DNA from: an uncultured Rhodospirillaceae bacterium
Lineage (GTDB): Bacteria; Pseudomonadota; Alphaproteobacteria; Rhodospirillales; UBA2165
NCBI GenBank assembly: GCA_913020445.1
Contig: CAJWAR010000029.1
Location: forward strand, 1 to 50,185
Direction: 5' to 3'
DNA length: 50,185 nt
The notes below the pieces were generated by a model. That model had not been told where the DNA came from, made no database searches, and saw nothing but the letters and a program-made list of their open reading frames with translations. Shown here piece after piece: positions 8,890-16,154 of this stretch; the first letter of the stretch is position 1; each line of letters starts with the position of its first letter. The translations under genes were made by a program, and so were the position numbers.

Positions 8890-9762
8890 TTAAAGGTGAA
8901 TTTTGCTCAAATACCGTTCGGAACGGGCGCCCATATAGGTAATGCCGCTGGCATTTACACCAAGATTGACCATCAGCTTGGCGAGCTCGATTGAAGCGGT
9001 ATAGCCTTCCAGCACCGGCACATCGAAGCCACGCGCTTTGAGGCCATCGCGGATATGGGGCTGCAGGAAGAACGTCATCGAGCAGCCGAGCGTGATCACT
9101 TCGGCGCCGTCTTCGACAATCGCCGCTTCGGCTTGATCAATGGCGCGCTCAACAGCGATGGATTTTTCACCTCTGGCGGCGGCTTCACATTGCGCCGTTA
9201 AGGTATCCGGATCAGTGTCTCCCGGCCGCGGCAGACTATAGCCAATGCCCCGGATCGAGCGGCAGCGGCCTTGCAATTGGTGGGTGCGGACGAGGTCGCG
9301 GTAATAGACGTTATGGACGCCTTCAATATCGATGATCGAAAAACTGTCGCCCAAAATCGTCGCCAAATACATTTGTGAAAAAGCGTTGGCGGTAACGACA
9401 ACGCCGTGCGCACGGCCGATCTCACGGGATTCCATGAAGCCGGGCTCGCCACCGCCCAACAGAATGGCGGCATTGTACTTGCCCGATTCACAAGCTTCGC
9501 GAACGCACTCAATCCTGGCCGTCGCGGCATAAGCAAATTCTTCCCGGGTTTCCACCGACCAATTGCCATAGGGCGGCTCAGCACCTGGGTGAAGATCCCA
9601 TTCAACGTCTTCCAAATGCTTTAAAACGAAATCACTGTTGAGTAAGCGTTGGACTTTCGGCGCATCCGCCGGTTCCGAGTAAGCCGGGACGGTAAATTGG
9701 TCCTGGTCCGGCAGATGGAACGGCGGGATCAATATAAATTTAAATTTGGATTCGGTGCTCAT
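8890..9762 (-). CDS. Asp/Glu/hydantoin-racemase-fold enzyme with a single catalytic Cys
   Basis: A 290-residue protein of the aspartate/glutamate/hydantoin racemase superfamily. Racemases use two Cys, one per half. Here the second is present (Cys227 in VITLGCSMTFF), but the first motif, ACFGDPG in hydantoin racemases, reads LGGGEPGF at 102-109, so the first Cys is Gly103. The same Gly/Cys arrangement is known from arylmalonate decarboxylase, a cofactor-free decarboxylase of this fold. The enzyme is thus unlikely to be a racemase; decarboxylase or isomerase action on a small dicarboxylate is my inference. The ATG at 9762 follows GGGGAAGTTAG. It lies upstream of the three cupins and downstream of a LysR gene on the same strand. 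Confidence 0.75.
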   Translation of the reverse strand: MSTESKFKFILIPPFHLPDQDQFTVPAYSEPADAPKVQRLLNSDFVLKHLEDVEWDLHPGAEPPYGNWSVETREEFAYAATARIECVREACESGKYNAAILLGGGEPGFMESREIGRAHGVVVTANAFSQMYLATILGDSFSIIDIEGVHNVYYRDLVRTHQLQGRCRSIRGIGYSLPRPGDTDPDTLTAQCEAAARGEKSIAVERAIDQAEAAIVEDGAEVITLGCSMTFFLQPHIRDGLKARGFDVPVLEGYTASIELAKLMVNLGVNASGITYMGARSERYLSKIHL

Positions 9763-9871
9763 CTAACTTCCCCAATTTTTGTTTTTGTAAAGTCGGCTCA
9801 TCAAGCCTGTCTCGTTCGCGCCATGAAATATCAGGCGCACCCTTTCAGTTCAAACGAATTTGTACCAGCGT

Positions 9872-9884
9872 CTCACCATGTGAG
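9872..9884. promoter_or_regulatory. Small palindrome between the LysR gene and the racemase-fold gene
   Basis: CTCAC-CAT-GTGAG is a perfect 5-3-5 inverted repeat in the 139-bp gap downstream of the LysR gene and upstream of the racemase-fold gene. It could be part of a regulator site. It lacks a T-run and is not a convincing terminator. Confidence 0.25.
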
Positions 9885-9901
9885 CCAGTTCAACAGCCAG
9901 C

Positions 9902-10807
9902 CTATGCCGCCACTTCTTTACCGATTTCGGCGATGATATTTCTCACCCAGCGATGGGCTGGTGAGTGATGGGTCCGATTGTTCCAGAATTGATAGAGCGA
10001 GACTCCGGTTTCGAACGGACTCGGTAATATTTTAAGGTTAGCGGGCAATAGTCTGCCCAAGATTGAGGGCAACGTTAATATTAAATCCGTGCCTTCGATG
10101 GTGCGATGCAGATCGCCCGAGCTTGGCATTTCGACGACAATATCTAAAACCACGCCCTGGGCTTCAATTTCATCACTGTAAAGTGCCCGCCAGTCACCCT
10201 CATAAGTGACCGCCACATGTTTGCATTTGCCGTATTGTTCCAAGGTCAGCTGCTTGCCAATTATTGAATTATTAGAATCCGCCACAATGACGTAGCTATC
10301 ATCCAGCAGTTTTTGCTGATACAAATTTTCAAAACTGGCCTGAATCGGCGACAAAAAAATATCACACTCGCCACGGTTCAATTGGCCATGGCCCTGCACC
10401 ATAGACTGCAAAATCATCAATTTCATGCCAGGGGCTTCTGACTGAATTCGACGAATAAGCGGTGGCAACAACACCGAACGTTCAAAGTGATTGCAAGAGA
10501 TCGTAATGACTTCTTCTGATAAGGCTGGGTCAAAATCGGGCGAGCGTGCCAATTCAGCCATTTGATCAAGCAATTCTTCAACCCCGGTAATAATTTCGCG
10601 GCAGCGCAGGGTGGGATCAACACCCCGGCCTGCGCGCACAAACAACGGATCACCAAAGGCAGCCCGCAACCGGTCAATCGTATAACTGACCGAAGATTGA
10701 TTTTGTCCGAGCTTGGTGGCAGCGGCGGAAAGCGAGCCAAGCTCATAGACCAATTTCAGAACCTGAAGCGCCTTGAAATCGAGATTTGAATAATCAGATT
10801 TTTCCAT
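9902..10807 (-). CDS. LysR-family transcriptional regulator
   Basis: A DNA-binding regulator of about 301 residues if started at the ATG at 10807 (MEKSDYSNLDFKAL); an in-frame TTG at 10837 would add ten residues. Residues 10-70 are the LysR winged helix (LKLVYELGSLSAAATKLGQN followed by QSSVSYTIDRLRAAFGDPLF), with the usual FVRAGRGVDPT turn. Residues 95-300 form the effector domain, which begins EEVITISCNHFERSVLLPPL. It sits upstream of the racemase-fold enzyme and the three cupins on the same strand and probably regulates them. LysR proteins usually bind upstream of their targets and respond to a pathway intermediate; the effector cannot be told from sequence. Confidence 0.88.
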   Translation of the reverse strand: MEKSDYSNLDFKALQVLKLVYELGSLSAAATKLGQNQSSVSYTIDRLRAAFGDPLFVRAGRGVDPTLRCREIITGVEELLDQMAELARSPDFDPALSEEVITISCNHFERSVLLPPLIRRIQSEAPGMKLMILQSMVQGHGQLNRGECDIFLSPIQASFENLYQQKLLDDSYVIVADSNNSIIGKQLTLEQYGKCKHVAVTYEGDWRALYSDEIEAQGVVLDIVVEMPSSGDLHRTIEGTDLILTLPSILGRLLPANLKILPSPFETGVSLYQFWNNRTHHSPAHRWVRNIIAEIGKEVAA

Positions 10808-10871
10808 AGGACATATTAAATCTATCTGATTGTTCAATTCAACGACCTTTTAATTTTGCGACTTCGATCAG

Positions 10872-11147
10872 CTAATAACTACCCCCGTGATGGAGCTTTT
10901 GCTTTAACTTCAAAAGCCAGTGCTGAATCGAGCGGCGGAGTACCGGAATATCGAGCGCGATCAAAAGCAGGCCGACGGGTATCATCCAAAAGCCGAGGAT
11001 CGGCAGGAAGCCGAACATACCGCCGATGATCAACAGGATACCGGCCAACGTCCGGAGGCCGGGTTTTATTTTACGCCAGCCGTAATAGTTCGCCTGACGC
11101 AGCGCCCGCAGGATGGAGATTTGCCAGTTTGGGGGTTGTTTTTGCAC
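10872..11147 (-). CDS. Small inner-membrane protein of the PGPGW type
   Basis: A 91-residue protein with two close hydrophobic stretches (TLAGILLIIGGMFGFLPI and LGFWMIPVGLLLIALDIPVL, about residues 33-70) between basic ends. The pattern GFLPxLGFWMxPxGLLLxxxD is that of the putative transmembrane PGPGW family, whose role is unknown. The start is GTG at 11147. Its first base is the last base of the TAG stop of the selenoprotein-like gene upstream, so the two are translationally coupled. The short basic and Gln/Lys-rich C-terminal tail is probably cytoplasmic. Confidence 0.7.
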   Translation of the reverse strand: MQKQPPNWQISILRALRQANYYGWRKIKPGLRTLAGILLIIGGMFGFLPILGFWMIPVGLLLIALDIPVLRRSIQHWLLKLKQKLHHGGSY

Positions 11148-11371
11148 TAGGATTGATTCGGGATGAGTGACTGAAGATCTTCGTCAGTAGGAAAGCGCCC
11201 CTCGCTCTTTTTCGAAAAAACGAGTTCGCCGTCCAAGGTTATTTCAAACACCCCGCCTCCGCCGGCCACCAAATCGATATCGGCGTTATGGAGTTCGTTC
11301 AGTTGGTCCCTCACACGGAGGGCGCGCGGTTCATAGTTTCAATGAGCACAATATTCGATTGATATCTTCAA
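11147..11371 (-). CDS. SelW/SelT/SelH (Rdx) family protein with in-frame TGA at the CxxU position: probable selenoprotein
   Basis: Read from TTG at 11371, the 74-residue product starts MKISIEYCAH, then TGA at 11341-11339, then NYEPRALRVRDQLNEL. It continues through VAGGGGVFEITLDGELVFSK and KSEGRFPTDEDLQSLI to TAG. This is the full Rdx fold: strand, CxxC/CxxU redox motif, helix, then the GGxFEV...GELIFSK...GRFP core. The TGA falls exactly where the second redox Cys or selenocysteine sits (Cys8, Sec11). A hairpin of SECIS type lies 21 bases downstream. These proteins are small thiol/selenol redox proteins. The gene ends in a one-base overlap with the membrane protein gene that follows. The alternative is a TGC/TGT to TGA mutation, but hitting the catalytic codon with a SECIS-like hairpin behind it argues for recoding. 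Confidence 0.75.
11308..11322 (-). promoter_or_regulatory. Putative bacterial SECIS hairpin
   Basis: In transcript sense the hairpin is CCCUC-CGUGU-GAGGG: a five-pair GC-rich stem with a five-base loop. The loop begins 21 bases after the UGA, inside the 16-37 base range known for bacterial SECIS elements, and has a G in the first two loop positions, as the bacterial consensus requires. It lies within the coding region of the Rdx gene, as bacterial SECIS elements do. Confidence 0.55.
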
Positions 11372-11540
11372 AATGTGATGTCCGTTCAAGTTATTTGATC
11401 CAGATAATATTATTTTGCCTGAAAATTTGCCAATTCAAGGCTTTTGTACCATATATCTGTCTATTAGTTGGTCTCAGTAGGTGGGTAATGCGTTTCGTGT
11501 TAAAATGGCTCGCGAAAATTAATCAATACAGGTTTGAACT

Positions 11541-12437
11541 TTGCAGAAAATAAAAAGCATAAAAGGTTTTGTCGGTGGCGCGCTTCTCGGGGCCGCATTA
11601 ATGCTGTCCTCGGCGGCCTATGCGCAGTCTGGTAGCACCTCAACGGCGCAATTGACGCAACGTCTATTTTCTGCAGTTGCCGCTAACAATCTTGCCGAAG
11701 TCCGCTCAAGCATAACAGCCGGCGCGAATATTACGGCGGTGAACCAAAATGGCCAGACCGCAGCCGGTCTTGCGATCGAAAAAGGCTATTTCAATATCGC
11801 TCATTATATTCTGGGCATCCGAAACCAGCGCACGGCGTTGGATGAAGATGACCGGAGGCGGTCGCCCGTAGCGCCGCTGGGAACCCCGCAAGCACCCGTG
11901 ATCAATGTCCCAAAACAGCCAGGCCCCACGCCACCCCCAATTACTCCAATTGTCACTCCGCCGCCTCCGGTTCAACCAACACCACCGCCTCAGACGGTTA
12001 AGCAATGGCCCGCAGATAAGCCTAACCCATTTGCCCCAAATACCCAGGTAAACTCAATACCGATTGTCGGCACACCAAAAAAACCGACGGTTCAACCTGA
12101 GCTACCGGCCCAACCCGTGAGGTCAAAAATTAGTGAGAAAACGCCTGAAAACGCGCCTTTGAAAATTGCCAATTCGCCGCCGCCTGCGGTAACGGCAAAA
12201 CCGACACCGATTAAGCCACTCGCCAATGAAACCGTGACCAATGGCCCGGTGAGTAAGGATAAAGGAATGATCGATCGTATGGTCGATGGGGTAACTGGGG
12301 TCTTTAAATCGGATAAATCAGCAACGCCAGCTGAGCCAGTCGAATCGACTGTTCGACAGACAAAAGAACAAAGTAAAGATGATCAGGATGACGGCTTCAT
12401 TGATCGGATGTGGAATAGCATAACTAATATATTCTAG
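11541..12437 (+). CDS. Secreted or periplasmic ankyrin-repeat protein with proline-rich region
   Basis: A 298-residue protein starting at TTG (11541). Residues 1-28 form a signal peptide (VGGALLGAALMLSSAAYAQ, cleavage after AYA). Residues about 38-95 hold one to two ankyrin repeats (LFSAVAANNLAEVRSSI, TAGANITAVNQNGQTAAGLA, IEKGYFNIAHYIL). Residues 110-235 are rich in Pro and Thr (PGPTPPPITPIVTPPPPVQP). The C-terminus repeats a short motif twice: MIDRMVDGVTGVF near 260 and FIDRMWNSITNIF at the end, a possible pair of amphipathic helices. No enzyme motif is seen. It is a monocistronic plus-strand gene convergent with the CBS gene. Role unknown; it may contact the cell wall through the proline region. 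Confidence 0.75.
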   Translation: MQKIKSIKGFVGGALLGAALMLSSAAYAQSGSTSTAQLTQRLFSAVAANNLAEVRSSITAGANITAVNQNGQTAAGLAIEKGYFNIAHYILGIRNQRTALDEDDRRRSPVAPLGTPQAPVINVPKQPGPTPPPITPIVTPPPPVQPTPPPQTVKQWPADKPNPFAPNTQVNSIPIVGTPKKPTVQPELPAQPVRSKISEKTPENAPLKIANSPPPAVTAKPTPIKPLANETVTNGPVSKDKGMIDRMVDGVTGVFKSDKSATPAEPVESTVRQTKEQSKDDQDDGFIDRMWNSITNIF

Positions 12438-12449
12438 CTGAGCTTCACG

Positions 12450-12881
12450 TTAGCCGGTGGCGATATAATCGCGCAACATGTTGCCTTCCGCCTCGAGTTC
12501 TTCAACCCGGTTTTTCACGACGTCGCCAATACTGATAACGCCAACGAGTTTGCCATCATCTAAAATGGGCAGGTGACGAATACGGCTTTTTGTCATTTCC
12601 TGCATAAGATCATCAATATGATCATCCAAACCATGCGTAATGACGTTCTTGGTCATCAATTCATCTACTTTTTTATCGAGAATGCCGGAACCGTGCTGAG
12701 CCAGACCACGAACGACATCGCGTTCAGAAATAATACCATCAACCGCACCTGCTTGATCCATTACAACGACGGCGCCAATCCGCTTTTCTGCTAACAGTTC
12801 AGAAACTTCTTTTACCGAAATATCCTTCGAGACGGTAAAGACTTCGTGACCTTTTTCTTTGAGTATTTGAGATACAATCAT
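12450..12881 (-). CDS. Tandem CBS-domain protein
   Basis: A 143-residue protein made of one pair of CBS domains (a Bateman module). The first runs from about 8 to 65 (KDISVKEVSELLAEKRIGAV and DGIISERDVVRGL), the second from 70 to 130 (ITHGLDDHIDDLMQEMTKSR, then IRHLPILDDGKLVGVISIGD). Such modules bind adenine nucleotides such as AMP, ATP or SAM and act as energy sensors. No partner domain is fused. The ATG follows AGGAG with a seven-base spacer. The 230-bp gap upstream contains a TTAA-N7-TTAA motif shared with the divergent receiver gene at 13112. Target unknown. Confidence 0.88.
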   Translation of the reverse strand: MIVSQILKEKGHEVFTVSKDISVKEVSELLAEKRIGAVVVMDQAGAVDGIISERDVVRGLAQHGSGILDKKVDELMTKNVITHGLDDHIDDLMQEMTKSRIRHLPILDDGKLVGVISIGDVVKNRVEELEAEGNMLRDYIATG

Positions 12882-12948
12882 AACCAGACTCCTGTCGATG
12901 TTGACTAATCCCCCCCAAATTAGACTCCCCAGGCCTTTACAATATACT

Positions 12949-12963
12949 TTAAATCTAATTTAA
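12949..12963. promoter_or_regulatory. TTAA-N7-TTAA motif (CtrA-type site)
   Basis: TTAA at 12949-12952 and TTAA at 12960-12963 with exactly seven bases between match the full CtrA recognition site of alphaproteobacteria. It lies between the divergent CBS (68 bp away) and receiver (about 150 bp away) genes. The gap is AT-rich, so a chance match is possible. Confidence 0.4.
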
Positions 12964-13111
12964 GTCATATGGCTTATTTAACGCTGGCCTGATCGCGAAA
13001 TATTGTTGAAAATAGCTAAGTTACCCTATTTCTCCAATGGGATGGCCCTGGAAAATAGAATTATACTAAATTATTTAGAAAAAAAATAATGTAAAAATTA
13101 ATAAGGATAAA

Positions 13112-14074
13112 TTGGACTCTTGCGACTGGACCACAATTAGCATGGCGAAACCAAATTTTGAAACAACTAGACTGGTGGTTGCCGATCCCGGCGGCCAGAT
13201 TCGCGATGAAATAAGAAGCGTGCTTCATCATGAAGGTTTTCGCGATATCGCGCTCGTCGAAAAGGTCGCCGAAGTTGAAGATTTAGTGGCGCAAGGACAA
13301 GTTGATCTGTTGATTGCCGATTATGAATTTCCACGCGGTGATATGAGCGATCTGGTCCGCCGGATTCGTCACCATGAAGTTGGCGACAATCCTTTTATCG
13401 TTATTATTATGATGGCGCATGATCCTGAAAAAGAAGAAATAATGCGCATCATTGATACCGGTTCTGATGATTTGATATTAAAACCCATAACTGCAGGCGC
13501 CTTGGTCAAGCGGGTGAATTTTCTGGTCAGCCAGCGCAAAGATTTTGTTGTAACGGCGGACTATATTGGTCCGACACGAAGGACGGGCACGCGCGAGGGG
13601 GAATCGGTGATACAGGAATTAGAAGTGCCCAACCCGGTTAAACGCAGTGCGCTTGGACAAACTACCGGATCAAACTTTCAGAAAGAAATTGATGAATTTG
13701 CCGGTATTATTAATGAACAAAAAGTGGAGCGAAACGCTTTTCAAATTTCTTTTTTGGTGGATACAATTGTACCGCTTTATGTTGATGGCAGAGCCATCTC
13801 TGATACCAAAATGCAGCTGGATCGTTTAAAATATGTGTCGGAAGATATTGGCCGTCGTATGAAAGACACTAAATACGACAATGTAAGTGAATTATGCACT
13901 TCAATCTTAGACGTAGTAAATAACATCTGCAAAAAACCAAAAAAGCCAGAAAAAAAGGATCTGCAATTGCTGCCCAAATTGGCCCAAGCCATTGACGTCG
14001 CCTTTTCTGCCGACCCAGGTGACGCTGATATTGCTCAAAGTATTTCTGATTCTGTCAGACGCCGCGATACCTAG
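13112..14074 (+). CDS. Response-regulator receiver protein with all-helical C-terminal region
   Basis: A 320-residue protein. The start is TTG at 13112, which has AAGGA four bases upstream; the ATG at 13142 (MAKPNFETTRL) is the alternative. Residues 18-135 are a receiver domain: LVVADPGGQIRDEIR, the phospho-acceptor Asp in LLIADYEFPRGD, and the Lys in DLILKPITAGAL. The usual Thr after strand 4 is Met (IVIIMMAHD), and the acidic pocket near the N-terminus is reduced to one Asp, so signalling may be atypical. Residues 190-310 are predicted helical, with a Lys-rich patch (KKPKKPEKKD) and no recognised DNA-binding or enzyme motif. It may act through protein contacts. It lies near other signalling genes and downstream of a CtrA-like site. 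Confidence 0.7.
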   Translation: MDSCDWTTISMAKPNFETTRLVVADPGGQIRDEIRSVLHHEGFRDIALVEKVAEVEDLVAQGQVDLLIADYEFPRGDMSDLVRRIRHHEVGDNPFIVIIMMAHDPEKEEIMRIIDTGSDDLILKPITAGALVKRVNFLVSQRKDFVVTADYIGPTRRTGTREGESVIQELEVPNPVKRSALGQTTGSNFQKEIDEFAGIINEQKVERNAFQISFLVDTIVPLYVDGRAISDTKMQLDRLKYVSEDIGRRMKDTKYDNVSELCTSILDVVNNICKKPKKPEKKDLQLLPKLAQAIDVAFSADPGDADIAQSISDSVRRRDT

Positions 14075-14115
14075 AGCATTTTCCAATCAAAATCGATCAT
14101 TTGACCGATCGCCAC

Positions 14116-15450
14116 TCAGCAATTGGGCTGTTTTTCGACAAAGCCCCAGCCATAGGTTTTGTCTTTGCCGGGCTTGCCGAGATCAGCTACGGAACCTTTT
14201 AGAATATTGCGGAGCGATGCCGGGCTTTTGCTTGCGCCTTTGGCAATTTCTAACCCCAGTAAAGCTGTGACATAAGGCGTGGCGAAAGAGGTGCCGCTTT
14301 GATACTTGCCGCCACCCGGCACGGCGGTCCATAGACGCACACCAGGGGCCGCGAATTCAATGTAGTCACCCGTATTGGCTTTATTATAAATTTTGCGATA
14401 ACGCCCAACGGCAGTAACCGCTAAAACCTGACTATAAGCAGCAGGATAGGCCGGTTTGTCAGAGCGACCCCAGTTACCAACCGCGGCGACCATAACGAGC
14501 CCCTTTTTGCGCGCCGCTTTAAAGGCTTTATTGACCGCCCGGTTATTGGTCCCGGCGATGCTTAAATTGACCACATGCACTTTCTGCTGAGCCATCCAGT
14601 TGAGACCTTTAAGCAGCGCAATAACGTTGCCGACTTTTTTGCCGATTTTATTGATTTCAAACATATTGGCGGCCTTTAGCTCGGCCCCCGGCAACAATCC
14701 TCCCCAGCCTTTTACCCCAGGTTTGCCGACCAAAATCGCCGCCACAGCAGTGCCATGATGGGATGGCCCTTGCTTGCGGTTACGACTATGAAACGACCTA
14801 AATTCTATATTTTGCCCGATCAATGCTGGGTGCTTTAGATCAACGCCCGAATCGATCATTCCTAAGCGTACACCGCGACCACAGGTCACCGGAATGTTTT
14901 TCCAGCCAATCGCCGCCCGTGCCCGACTGTCCGTGCTACTGGCCCGACGTTTGCGCAATTGATCTGCAGCGCTACCCGTGTCGGGGCCGCGGCGGCGGCG
15001 CGACTGTGACGGGTCAAATTGATGATTGGCATCAACGACCAAGCCGGGAAAGCGGCCCAATAATGTTCGTCTGGCAGATCGAACCGTTTGCCCCGAAGGC
15101 ACCCGTAAGCGCACGACCGTGATTCCAAGATCGCCTAAATTGACTGATTCAATGACAGTAAAGCCAATACCACGGACCAAATTCGCAAAATCCTTCGGTG
15201 GATCGACAACCACGACTTCACCATCTTCATAACTATTTTCCGGATCGAAAGTACTGAAATTTGTTGGTGCAGCTCGCTTTTTCGCCAAAACTTCTAAGCG
15301 CTTTTTATTTAACTTTGCTTTTCCGGAGGTGGCGCCGGATGTTGCTGCTTCCGGTGGCGTGGTATCTTTCTTGCTGAAAAATACGATCCCCCCCCATGCG
15401 GCAGCGGCAAGAACAATCGATATAACTAAAAATATGAGAACTCTTACCAA
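14116..15450 (-). CDS. Membrane-anchored subtilisin-like serine protease (S8)
   Basis: A 444-residue protease. The N-terminus has one membrane span (VLIFLVISIVLAAAAWGGIV, residues 4-25), then a linker and a propeptide-like region (about 85-145, GFTVIESVNLGDLGITVVRL). The catalytic triad is clear: Asp200 in LGMIDSGVDLKHP, His232 in SHHGTAVAAI, Ser388 in GTSFATPYVTA, with the oxyanion Asn in VAAVGNWG. The protease domain probably faces the periplasm. The start is TTG at 15450 with AGGTGA seven bases before it. It is transcribed alone, convergent with the receiver gene. A basic stretch at 150-170 (RRRRGP, RKRR) may be the processing site between propeptide and enzyme. Confidence 0.88.
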   Translation of the reverse strand: MVRVLIFLVISIVLAAAAWGGIVFFSKKDTTPPEAATSGATSGKAKLNKKRLEVLAKKRAAPTNFSTFDPENSYEDGEVVVVDPPKDFANLVRGIGFTVIESVNLGDLGITVVRLRVPSGQTVRSARRTLLGRFPGLVVDANHQFDPSQSRRRRGPDTGSAADQLRKRRASSTDSRARAAIGWKNIPVTCGRGVRLGMIDSGVDLKHPALIGQNIEFRSFHSRNRKQGPSHHGTAVAAILVGKPGVKGWGGLLPGAELKAANMFEINKIGKKVGNVIALLKGLNWMAQQKVHVVNLSIAGTNNRAVNKAFKAARKKGLVMVAAVGNWGRSDKPAYPAAYSQVLAVTAVGRYRKIYNKANTGDYIEFAAPGVRLWTAVPGGGKYQSGTSFATPYVTALLGLEIAKGASKSPASLRNILKGSVADLGKPGKDKTYGWGFVEKQPNC

Positions 15451-15630
15451 GGCAAATCACCTAGAAATTCGGACAGATATGGTTGCGTCGAACCCAAATT
15501 ACGACAATTTTCCCACGGAGCCAGCTCAACCTCAACAGATAATTAGCCGGCAAAAGGCAGTTTTTTCAGATCAATGATGATAACGCAGCAATCAAGAGAA
15601 GGCAGGTAATATTAAAAAGATTGAGACTTT

Positions 15631-15975
15631 TCAAGCCGTTCGGGTGGGGGCGCCACCATCTTGGGAATTTTTTTTTGGGTCCAGAATTATCAACTCAAGC
15701 CTAACATCAGATAATTTAGCGTTGATATCAGCTAGTTCGACCATGATTTGGGATTTGAATTCAGGAAAATCCACCGTCTCGGATTTAATTATTTAAATTC
15801 GCTCAGTCAAATTTCTAATACCATTAATACAATCATCAATAGATTTCTGGGCTGAATTTGTATAAAGCTCTGCATGCTGGCGAATTTTTGATTCTATATT
15901 CTGTTTTGTGTCAGCGGCCAAATATACGGCCACTAAGCCAACAAAAATTGCTAATATACTGAGAATCAAGGACAT
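15631..15975 (-). pseudogene. Small membrane/coiled-coil protein interrupted by in-frame TAA
   Basis: The ATG at 15975 opens a frame with one N-terminal membrane span (SLILSILAIFVGLVAVYLAA), then a helical segment (TKQNIESKIRQHAELYTNSA). It meets TAA at 15795-15793 after 60 residues. The same frame continues without another stop for 53 codons and remains coding-like (ETVDFPEFKSQIMVELADIN, AKLSDVRLELIILD) to TGA at 15633-15631. The joined product would be about 114 residues, with one span and a cytoplasmic coiled coil. Either the stop is a mutation or error, or only the 60-residue form is made. Family not recognised. Confidence 0.45.
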
Positions 15976-16055
15976 ATTAGGGTCACCAAGTTCTTATGTG
16001 TTGCCTGTTGTTCCATATAGTATTCACCAGCACTTTTTTTAAGGCCTATGGCAAA

Positions 16056-16070
16056 TTAAAACTGGTTTAA
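16056..16070. promoter_or_regulatory. TTAA-N7-TTAA motif (CtrA-type site) upstream of the cyclase operon
   Basis: TTAA at 16056-16059 and 16067-16070 with seven bases between (AACTGGT core) match the full CtrA motif. The site is 85 bp upstream of the coiled-coil/cyclase gene pair, a plausible promoter position. Confidence 0.4.
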
Positions 16071-16154
16071 ATTGGGGCAAAACTTGACGAATCACTTAGA
16101 TGCAACGATTATTAGATTATCTACCGAATACAAATAGACCGAGATACGTTCAAA

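Noticed and set aside
15479..15577. A 32-codon plus-strand frame between the subtilase and the small membrane protein
   Set aside because: It has no ribosome site and an unremarkable composition, so it cannot be supported as a gene.
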